Assembly (NCBI GenBank): GCA_031403955.1
Contig: JANNGR010000629.1
Coordinates: forward strand, 1 to 7,485
Source: CAISIP01 sp031403955
Lineage (GTDB): Bacteria > Pseudomonadota > Gammaproteobacteria > Burkholderiales > Burkholderiaceae_C
Length of the DNA: 7,485 nucleotides
Reading direction: 5' to 3'
Position 1 is the first letter of the stretch, and every line of letters starts with the position of its first letter. Shown here in pieces: positions 1 through 4,876 of the stretch. Made by a program: the position numbers and the translations under genes. A model generated the notes under the pieces. The model did no database searches. It had not been told where the DNA came from and was given only the letters and a program-made list of their open reading frames with translations.

Positions 1-243
1 GGCGAATGCACGGTCAAGGATGGCCGCATGGAACAGGAAAACTTCCACACCTACCAGGTGCTAAAAATGCATGAAATGCCGGCCGTGGAAACCATCGTCA
101 TGCCTTCGGGCGGATTCTGGGGCGGCGTAGGCGAACCGACGATCGCGGTGGCGGCGCCGGCGGTGCTGAATGCCATATTCGCGGCCACCGGCAAACGCAT
201 TCGCGATTTGCCACTGAAGAACCACAGTTTGAAAAAGGCCTGA
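1..243 (+). CDS. Molybdopterin-binding subunit of a xanthine dehydrogenase/aldehyde oxidase-family enzyme (IorB-like), C-terminal fragment
   Basis: Only the last 80 residues are present; the reading frame is open from base 1 to TGA at 241-243, and the start lies upstream of the window. The segment GGVGEP (residues 41-46 of the fragment) followed by APAVLNAIFAATGKR is the signature C-terminal end of large molybdenum-hydroxylase subunits, as in isoquinoline 1-oxidoreductase beta-type proteins. In that family the Glu of the GVGE motif (here residue 45) is the catalytic base near the molybdenum. The preceding NFHTYQVLKMHEMP stretch also fits this family. Such enzymes hydroxylate aldehydes or N-heterocycles and usually pair with a small [2Fe-2S] subunit encoded next door, which would be upstream here. 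The substrate cannot be inferred. It ends 14 bases before soxX, so cotranscription is plausible. The family call is fairly sure; the subfamily is less so. Confidence 0.82.
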   Translation, partial: GECTVKDGRMEQENFHTYQVLKMHEMPAVETIVMPSGGFWGGVGEPTIAVAAPAVLNAIFAATGKRIRDLPLKNHSLKKA

Positions 244-257
244 GGTCAGTTGCCGCC

Positions 258-704
258 ATGCGCCTTTTCTCCGCATTCGCGTTGGTTCTGTGGGTCGGCG
301 CGGCACAAGCCCAAGCCACCACGCCGGTGCGTCCGTTCACGGTGGTGGGTGATGCCGTGCCGCAAGCGCTGACCGATGTGCCGGGCGACCCGGTGCGTGG
401 TCGCGCCATCGTTGCCAACCGGCAGGACGGGCTCTGCCTGCTGTGTCACACCGGGCCATTCCCGGAGGAACGTTTTCAGGGCAACCTGGCACCGGATTTG
501 GCGGGCGCCGGAAAACGCTGGTCAGCCGGGCAACTGCGCTTGCGTATCGTAGATGCTGGCAAGCTAAACCCGCGCACCATCATGCCGTCCTACCATCGCA
601 CCGACGGCTTGAGCCGGGTTGCGCCAGCATGGGCGGCGGCGCCGATTTTGGCTGCCCAACAGGTTGAAGACGTGGTGGCATTCCTGCAGACCTTGCGTGA
701 CTAA
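258..704 (+). CDS. soxX: SoxX, monohaem cytochrome c subunit of SoxAX
   Basis: The 148-residue product has a Sec signal peptide (hydrophobic residues about 3-16, probable cleavage after AQA near residue 19-20), so it acts in the periplasm. One haem-binding motif, CLLCH, lies at residues 60-64. The Met of the TIMPSYH segment (Met109) is the expected distal ligand. The C-terminal helix (VEDVVAFLQTL) closes a typical class I cytochrome c fold. Length and motif spacing match SoxX. With SoxA it forms the SoxAX cytochrome, which oxidatively couples thiosulfate to the SoxY cysteine and passes the electrons on to cytochromes. ATG 258 is chosen because it opens directly into the signal peptide; a weak GAGG lies at 242-245, overlapping the preceding gene's stop. 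Its TAA stop (702-704) is also the left copy of the direct repeat flanking the inserted element at 705-970. Confidence 0.93.
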   Translation: MRLFSAFALVLWVGAAQAQATTPVRPFTVVGDAVPQALTDVPGDPVRGRAIVANRQDGLCLLCHTGPFPEERFQGNLAPDLAGAGKRWSAGQLRLRIVDAGKLNPRTIMPSYHRTDGLSRVAPAWAAAPILAAQQVEDVVAFLQTLRD

Positions 705-734
705 GAACCTATCCGTGAATAAGACGACCCTGCG
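705..734 (+). repeat. Left terminal inverted repeat of the element
   Basis: It begins GAACCTATCCGTGAATAAG, immediately after the soxX stop codon. It pairs with 941-970 at 28 of 30 positions; the mismatches are at 724/951 and 727/948, and the outer 19 bp are perfect. Confidence 0.85.
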
Positions 735-833
735 TTGTGACGAGAAAGCGATGGATGCTAGGCGCAAGCCGCGGCCCAGGGTAGGCCCCTGGGCAAGGTT
801 TGCAACGACGCAGACGCGCTTTATCGTCACAAC
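734..833. repeat. Internal left arm of the element: nested inverted repeats
   Basis: Bases 734-750 and 817-833 are reverse complements at 16 of 17 positions. Inside them, 764-770 can pair with 797-803 (one G-T wobble). At the tip, 774-781 (GCCCAGGG) pairs perfectly with 787-794 (CCCTGGGC) across a 5-base loop. Together they can fold into one long, interrupted hairpin on either strand. Confidence 0.7.
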
Positions 834-843
834 CCCTCGGGCC

Positions 844-938
844 GGGGCCCCAAGGAGCACATGCGGGTGTCGCAAGCCGCTTGTGGTGCAGAGCACCATG
901 GCGCGTCTCGCTCCTACGCCTGTACCCCTTGGGACCCC
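844..938. repeat. Internal right arm of the element: nested inverted repeats
   Basis: Bases 844-855 and 927-938 are reverse complements at 11 of 12 positions. Within them, AGGAGC at 853-858 pairs with GCTCCT at 910-915, and GGTGC at 885-889 pairs with GCACC at 893-897. With the left arm and the terminal stem this gives a three-way-junction type of fold. Confidence 0.6.
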
Positions 939-940
939 GG

Positions 941-970
941 CGCAGGGCCGCCTTATTCACGGATAGGTTC
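941..970 (-). repeat. Right terminal inverted repeat of the element
   Basis: Reverse complement of 705-734 at 28 of 30 positions. It is followed directly by the second TAA copy (971-973), which is part of the soxY ribosome-binding region. Confidence 0.85.
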
Positions 971-971
971 T

Positions 972-976
972 AAAGG
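972..976 (+). promoter_or_regulatory. Ribosome-binding site of soxY (AAAGG)
   Basis: AAAGG stands six bases before a TTG codon at 983. The in-frame TAA at 971-973 rules out any earlier start, and no ATG or GTG in this frame precedes the twin-arginine signal, so this site fixes soxY's start as TTG. It lies just outside the inserted element. Confidence 0.6.
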
Positions 977-982
977 CAAGCC

Positions 983-1459
983 TTGACCAAAACAGCCACA
1001 TTCCAAACCCGGCGCCAGTTATTGGCCACAGGCGTTGGCCTTGGCACCGGGTTGCTCGTGACGCAATCGGTGGCCGCGGCAGACCTGAGCGACGATCTGG
1101 TTGCCGCCATTGCGGCGTTCACCCGCGGTGCGCCGCTGCGGGAAGGCAAAGTCAAGCTGGACATAGCGGAACTGATTGACAACGGCAACGCCGTGCCGAT
1201 CACGGTCAGCGTGGCCAGCCCCATGACAGCGGCCGATCACGTGACCGCGATCTCGGTTTTCAACCAACGTAACCCACAACGCGAAGTGCTGAGCGTCCAA
1301 TTGGGGCCACGCGCCGGACGCGCCCAGTTGTCAACCCGCATCCGGCTGGCCACCTCGCAAAAACTTGTCGCCGTGGCCCGCCTGAGTGACGGAACCTGCT
1401 GGTCGAAGACGGTCGAGGTGATCGTCACGCTGGCCGCATGTATAGAGGGCGATTCCTGA
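983..1459 (+). CDS. soxY: SoxY, sulfur-carrier subunit of SoxYZ, with a non-canonical C-terminal arm
   Basis: The 158-residue product is the thiosulfate-oxidation carrier. Substrate sulfur is held on a cysteine near its C-terminus and shuttled among SoxAX, SoxB and SoxCD in the periplasm. The N-terminus carries a twin-arginine signal (TRRQLLATG, residues 9-17) followed by a hydrophobic stretch and AAA near residue 31-33, as expected because SoxY is exported by Tat together with SoxZ. The body (FTRGAPLREGKVKLDI, NGNAVPITVSV, STRIRLA) is standard SoxY. The end is odd: the classical GGCGG is replaced by AACIEGDS, so the carrier cysteine would be Cys153, six residues from the end, and an additional Cys139 occurs in DGTCW. 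Translation starts at TTG 983 with AAAGG six bases before. The stop lies 2 bases before the soxZ ATG. Confidence 0.9.
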   Translation: MTKTATFQTRRQLLATGVGLGTGLLVTQSVAAADLSDDLVAAIAAFTRGAPLREGKVKLDIAELIDNGNAVPITVSVASPMTAADHVTAISVFNQRNPQREVLSVQLGPRAGRAQLSTRIRLATSQKLVAVARLSDGTCWSKTVEVIVTLAACIEGDS

Positions 1460-1461
1460 CC

Positions 1462-1794
1462 ATGGCGCGCACACTGATCAACATGCCGGCCAGCGCCGCG
1501 AGCGGCGAGGTAATAGAAATCCGCACGCTGATCGCACATCCGATGCAGACCGGTTATCGCCCCGGGGCGGATGGCAAACTGCTGCTGCGCGACCTGATTC
1601 GGCGCTTTAGCTGCAGCTACGATGATGGCACCAGTAAAGAGGTGGTTTTCAGTGCCGAACTTTTTGCAGCCATCGCCGCCAACCCGTATCTGGCTTTTCA
1701 CGTCGCTGTCACGGCCAGCGGAACGCTGACTTTTGTCTGGGAAGGCGACAACGGCTTCAAGCAGACCGAAACAATGGCTATTCGCGTGGCATGA
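1462..1794 (+). CDS. soxZ: SoxZ, partner subunit of the SoxYZ carrier
   Basis: The 110-residue product lacks a signal peptide, as usual for SoxZ, which is exported bound to SoxY. Family-typical stretches are GEVIEIRTLIAHPMQTG (near residues 15-31), the following G-rich turn, AIAANPYLAFHV in the centre and TLTFVWEGDNG near the end. SoxZ supplies the immunoglobulin-like scaffold that presents the SoxY arm to the other Sox enzymes. An in-frame ATG at 1438 overlaps soxY and would add eight residues unlike the family (MYRGRFLT), so ATG 1462 is preferred; a GAGGG at 1445-1449 is a rather distant ribosome site and coupling to soxY termination is likely. The last codons share ATGA with soxA. Confidence 0.92.
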   Translation: MARTLINMPASAASGEVIEIRTLIAHPMQTGYRPGADGKLLLRDLIRRFSCSYDDGTSKEVVFSAELFAAIAANPYLAFHVAVTASGTLTFVWEGDNGFKQTETMAIRVA

Positions 1795-2582
1795 ACAGAC
1801 GCTTCGGCCGCACGCTGGGCCTGGTCGTGGTGCTCGCGTTGCCTGGCTTCAACTTGGCGCTTGCCGCGGATCCGCCAACCGAGCAGCGACGTTCCGGCTT
1901 CGAATTCATGGGCCCGTCCACCCAGACCATGCAGCGCGACGATACGCAGAATCCGGGCATGTTGTGGGTAAAAGACGGCGAAGCATTGTGGAATCGTAAA
2001 ACCGGCCAGAGCGACAAGTCGTGTGCCAGCTGTCATGCCGCGGCACAGAGCAGCATGCGCGGCGTGGCAGCACGGTACCCGGCGCTGGACGATCTAACCC
2101 GGCGTCCGGTCAGTTTGACTCAGCGTATCAATCTTTGCCGCCAAAACCAGCAGCAGGCACCGGCCATGCCATATGAGAGTCAGGACCTGCTGAGCCTGGA
2201 AAGCTTTGTGGCCCACCAATCACGCGGTTTGCCGCTGGCAGTTAGCGCCGATAACCGGTTGGAGCCGTTCATGCGGCGTGGCCAGCAACTCTTCACCCAG
2301 CGCATGGGCCAGCTCAACCTGTCCTGCGCCCAGTGCCACGACCAACTGGCGGGCCAGCGCCTGGGCGGCAGCCTGATTCCGCAGGGGCATGCCACCGGTT
2401 ATCCGATTTACCGGCTGGAATGGCAGGGCCTGGGCTCGTTGCAGCGGCGCTTGCGCAGCTGCATGACCGGTGTACGCGCCGAACCGTATGCCTATGGCGC
2501 GCCGGAGATGGTGGAGCTGGAGTTGTATCTGGCGGCACGCGCTAACGGCATGCCGCTGGAAACCCCTGGTGTCAGGCCATAA
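1791..2582 (+). CDS. soxA: SoxA, dihaem cytochrome c, catalytic subunit of SoxAX
   Basis: The 263-residue periplasmic cytochrome has a Sec signal peptide (RR then a hydrophobic core, cleavage near LALA-ADP, residue 26). It has two haem motifs, CASCH at 78-82 and CAQCH at 179-183, so it is of the dihaem class. Cys116 (INLCR) and Cys224 (RSCMTGVRAEPY) sit where SoxA proteins carry their axial cysteine ligands; by analogy with characterised SoxAX, Cys224 is the active-site residue (a persulfide in solved structures) at the SoxA-SoxX interface. The enzyme forms the SoxY-S-thiosulfonate adduct and releases two electrons. The ATG overlaps the soxZ stop (ATGA), so translation is coupled. No soxB follows: the next gene runs on the opposite strand and ends 4 bases away. 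Confidence 0.95.
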   Translation: MNRRFGRTLGLVVVLALPGFNLALAADPPTEQRRSGFEFMGPSTQTMQRDDTQNPGMLWVKDGEALWNRKTGQSDKSCASCHAAAQSSMRGVAARYPALDDLTRRPVSLTQRINLCRQNQQQAPAMPYESQDLLSLESFVAHQSRGLPLAVSADNRLEPFMRRGQQLFTQRMGQLNLSCAQCHDQLAGQRLGGSLIPQGHATGYPIYRLEWQGLGSLQRRLRSCMTGVRAEPYAYGAPEMVELELYLAARANGMPLETPGVRP

Positions 2583-2586
2583 GGCC

Positions 2587-3198
2587 CTAAGCCGGGTGAA
2601 CCGGTTGCAACCGCAACCGACGCCGGCTCATCAGACCCAGGCCGATGAGGGCAACGGCAACCAGCGCCACAGTGGCCGGTTCCGGAACCAGAAAGCCGCG
2701 GATTTCACCACCAGGGAACCGGTTGGTGTGAATGTTGAAATAGGCGCGTTGTTGATCGAACCCATCGATAAGCGCGTCTTCCGCGTTTGCCAATATGCCG
2801 CCGGCGAAGTTGTTGACGAAACCTGCGGTATAGGTCGAAGCCAGGGTGAGGTCGAGCAGGACTGAGTAGGTGCCAAACGTTACCCCGACAGGAAATCCGG
2901 GCAGGGTGCCCGGGGTCACGGCCACACCGGCCAGCCCGCTATTGGGCGTCAGCGTGCAGCAATGGATGTGGGCCACGGATGTAGTACCCAGCAGGCCGCT
3001 CCAAGTGCTGAAAATCGACAGCGTGTGGTTGGTAGAGTCGTAATCCACGGTTGCGAATCCGGTGCCCGGGGACGCGTTGGGTGGCGCCTCGGCCGGACCA
3101 CTCAAGGCGGCATGGTATTGGACGATGTTGGCCTGGGCGAGTGGTGTCACGCAAATCAGGGCGGCGGTAATCGCAGCAAGTCTGGCAAATCGATTCAT
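2587..3198 (-). CDS. CHRD-domain protein with PEP-CTERM sorting signal
   Basis: The 203-residue protein has three parts: an N-terminal signal peptide (residues 1-23, cleavage near AQA), one CHRD (chordin-like) domain over about residues 26-170, and a PEP-CTERM tail. CHRD features are YHAALSGPAEAPP at the start, the HIH motif at 77-79 (unusually followed by Cys-Cys), and the closing segment YFNIHTNRFPGGEIRGFL. The tail has VPEP (171-174), a hydrophobic helix (about 175-190) and an RRR cluster (192-194). PEP-CTERM tails are recognised by exosortase in exopolysaccharide-producing Gram-negative bacteria, so the protein is probably processed and delivered to the surface or matrix. The biochemical role of bacterial CHRD domains is not established. 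GGAG at 3207-3210 is a good ribosome site for the ATG. Nothing nearby looks like an exosortase or its partners. Confidence 0.88.
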   Translation of the reverse strand: MNRFARLAAITAALICVTPLAQANIVQYHAALSGPAEAPPNASPGTGFATVDYDSTNHTLSIFSTWSGLLGTTSVAHIHCCTLTPNSGLAGVAVTPGTLPGFPVGVTFGTYSVLLDLTLASTYTAGFVNNFAGGILANAEDALIDGFDQQRAYFNIHTNRFPGGEIRGFLVPEPATVALVAVALIGLGLMSRRRLRLQPVHPA

Positions 3199-3483
3199 GG
3201 TGATGTCTCCGACTGGTCAAAGTGACGATTGATCTTGAATACCCATGTGCGGTTCTGGCGGCCATTAGCGCCTGATACGTCGACCGCGCCGTCCAAGCCA
3301 CCCGGATCAAAGCAATAAACATACCCGGGCTAGAGGGGTGCGCCTTTAGTGTATTGAATCAACGACTTAAGTTTTTCAGCCGGTTGACGCTGCAGATCAT
3401 CCGGCCTCGAATGTAAAAACTTCTGACAGTTCCTGGTTGCCGTACGAGAGGGTTATCCCTCAGTGGCCCGGTGAAATTCCGCG
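3199..3483. other. Intergenic region upstream of the CHRD/PEP-CTERM gene
   Basis: These 285 bases lie between the HDOD stop and the CHRD start, both on the - strand. I find the CHRD ribosome site at its left end and a 5-bp hairpin (3448-3461) shortly after the HDOD stop. I see no convincing gene, no clear sigma-70 boxes and no GG-N10-GC sigma-54 element. The CHRD promoter must lie here or be shared with upstream genes. Confidence 0.5.
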
Positions 3484-4734
3484 TCAATCGAGCAAACGCC
3501 CCTTGGTCCGATGTGGTTGCGCCTGCGCCAATACACGCAGCAGCGAGCGGTTGACTTCGCCGATGTCGATGCGATGGGTATCACACAACGAGGGCAGTGA
3601 AGTCGAATTGGGGTATTCCAGCGCGGCGGCGATGGCCAGAAATGGCGCGTAGGGCCCGCTGTTGCCCAGGATCGCGTCGGTGATGCGCTCGGATATCGGT
3701 AGCCGCTGCAGCGCGGTGCCCAGCGGTTCTCCCAGCATCAGATCGATTTGCGACAGCAGACCGCACAGAGTGATTTCGCGCCGCAGTTTGACTTCTTCCC
3801 CGGCGTCGAGCAGGTGTTCCATCAACCGCGCGCGCAGCACCATCGCGGCACGTACCGGTTGCAGGTTCAGGTCACTGGTGGCATGGGGCAATTGCTCCAG
3901 CAGCCAGTTCTTGAAGGTCGACAGGCCAAGCACCATCAACCCATGGCGCAACGAGTCGATGCCGGTTCGCAATCCGAAGGCGGCCGAGTTCGCGTAACGC
4001 AGGAAGCGGTAAGCCAACACCGGCTCTTGCGCCAGCGTGTATTCGATCGTCTCCATCGGCGCGTCGGCGTCGGCGGCTTCGACCAGCCGCACAATCGTGC
4101 GCTGATAGGGTTGGATCGGCTGGTGGCGGTAGGCATGTAATACGTCTTCCATCGGCCAACCGGCCACGCCCCAAGCCGCCTGTTCGTCCAGGCAATGCTC
4201 GACCAGGATACGGCTGGCAACCGATTCGTAGATCTGGCCGGCAAGCACTGGGCTCATCACGCGTTTTGCCGGTGCCTCATCGGCATGGTGGCGGTGCAAC
4301 GACGCGCGTAGACCCAATAACGCTTCACCGGCCGTCAGCGTGATCACGTTACAGGTGAAACTGGTCGCAATTGCGGCGTTGGCGCGTTGTCCGGGTTCGC
4401 CGCGCCAGACCATTTGGAGTCCACGCAAATGCGCGCGGTGCACCTGCGCGGCGATTTCCGGGTCCCCCAGGTGGATGTCCTGCACGGCAATCCAGGGTCC
4501 GTCCGGCGTGGCATGTTCCAGCAGGCCCGCCAGTAATTGACGGGACTGCACCGACAAGATCAACTTGGGTGATTGTTCGGACCAGGCTTGGGCCAAGGTA
4601 GCCAGTAAATGCGCTGCGTCCACCACACCGTGTTGGTTGGTGTCGACGAAGAGATGGACCGCCACCGGCTGGCGCAGCCGGTTCCAGACTAGTTGGTAGC
4701 CGAGTATCAGTTGGGCTAGGACGGAGGAGGACAT
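3484..4734 (-). CDS. EAL-like/HDOD two-domain signalling protein
   Basis: The 416-residue cytoplasmic protein has an HDOD domain over about residues 200-400, seen from PYQRTIVRLVEAAD, EYTLAQEPVLAYRFLRYANSAAFG (about 231-254) and DSLRHGLMVLGLSTFKNWLL. The first 190 residues (LGYQLVW, LILSVQSRQLLAGLL, VQDIHLGDP) resemble the reduced EAL-like domain of YuxH-type proteins. They lack the EAL signature and the metal-binding residues, so cyclic-di-GMP hydrolysis is not expected. The usual opening GRQPI segment before the GYELLFR-like motif is absent, so the N-terminus is short for the family; a stop 14 codons upstream rules out a much longer frame. HDOD proteins are thought to be non-catalytic signalling scaffolds, some affecting motility or surface behaviour. 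No good ribosome site precedes the ATG. It lies downstream of flgK-flgL but is separated from them by a repeat cluster. Confidence 0.82.
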   Translation of the reverse strand: MSSSVLAQLILGYQLVWNRLRQPVAVHLFVDTNQHGVVDAAHLLATLAQAWSEQSPKLILSVQSRQLLAGLLEHATPDGPWIAVQDIHLGDPEIAAQVHRAHLRGLQMVWRGEPGQRANAAIATSFTCNVITLTAGEALLGLRASLHRHHADEAPAKRVMSPVLAGQIYESVASRILVEHCLDEQAAWGVAGWPMEDVLHAYRHQPIQPYQRTIVRLVEAADADAPMETIEYTLAQEPVLAYRFLRYANSAAFGLRTGIDSLRHGLMVLGLSTFKNWLLEQLPHATSDLNLQPVRAAMVLRARLMEHLLDAGEEVKLRREITLCGLLSQIDLMLGEPLGTALQRLPISERITDAILGNSGPYAPFLAIAAALEYPNSTSLPSLCDTHRIDIGEVNRSLLRVLAQAQPHRTKGRLLD

Positions 4735-4771
4735 GGGGTTGATTCGTTGGGTTCAGGGGTCCGCTAATCAG

Positions 4772-4876
4772 TTGGGGTCAGAGCCCGATTTCGTTTGGAT
4801 TGGCATCGTTTCGGTGGGGGTATTGGGCGAAATCGGGATCTGACCCCAAGGTCTCAGGAATGGGATCTGACCCCAA
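4772..4876. repeat. Cluster of three GGGGTCAGA-type palindromic repeats (REP-like)
   Basis: Bases 4772-4793 (TTGGGGTCAGAGCCC then GATTTCG) are the reverse complement of 4828-4849 at 21 of 22 positions, with a 34-base spacer between. A third, 15-base copy, GGGATCTGACCCCAA, lies at 4862-4876 in the same orientation as the second, and ends at the base next to the flgL stop codon. Each unit has GGG and CCC arms able to form a small hairpin. From memory, similar GGGGTCAGA repeats are common in proteobacterial intergenic DNA, often near single Y1-type (RAYT) transposases; none is present here. The large stem-loop may also protect or end flgL mRNA, but no T-tract follows. Confidence 0.75.

Larger units (their letters stand above)
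705..970. mobile_element. MITE-like palindromic element inserted between soxX and soxY
   Basis: This 266-bp non-coding element is bounded by inverted repeats. Bases 705-723 are the exact reverse complement of 952-970, and pairing continues to 734/941 with two mismatches (28 of 30). TAA occurs directly on both sides (702-704 and 971-973), as expected for a 3-bp target duplication. The inside holds further nested inverted repeats. The short open frames on both strands look like chance products of the symmetry, with no domain and no ribosome site, so there is no transposase; this fits a non-autonomous element moved in trans. The outer repeat contains GTGAATAAG, and from memory GAATAAG also occurs in the terminal repeats of IS5, so an IS5-type parent is a guess. 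Removing the element with one TAA leaves soxX and soxY 9 bases apart, a typical operon spacing. Confidence 0.75.

Noticed and set aside
800..827. Possible outward promoter in the element: TTGCAA, 16 bases, TATCGT
   Set aside because: Only four of six matches in each box in GC-rich palindromic DNA; not enough to call a promoter for soxY.
619..966. Open reading frames on both strands inside the 705-970 element (also 709-960 on the - strand)
   Set aside because: They are Arg/Pro/Ala-rich with no recognisable domain, follow the symmetry of the inverted repeats, and the + strand frame overlaps the end of soxX; likely spurious.
1438..1461. Upstream in-frame ATG for soxZ
   Set aside because: It would add MYRGRFLT inside the soxY coding region, unlike SoxZ family N-termini; the ATG at 1462 fits better.
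3199..3330. Sigma-54-type promoter (as reported for some PEP-CTERM genes) before the CHRD gene
   Set aside because: A TGGC...GC pattern is present on the - strand but the spacing between GG and GC is 11 rather than 10, and the TTGC part is missing.
3417..3461. Possible terminator for the HDOD gene (hairpin 3448-3461, and a weak AACT/AGTT stem followed by T residues on the - strand)
   Set aside because: The first stem has only 5 bp and no T-tract, the second only 4 AT-rich pairs; neither is convincing.
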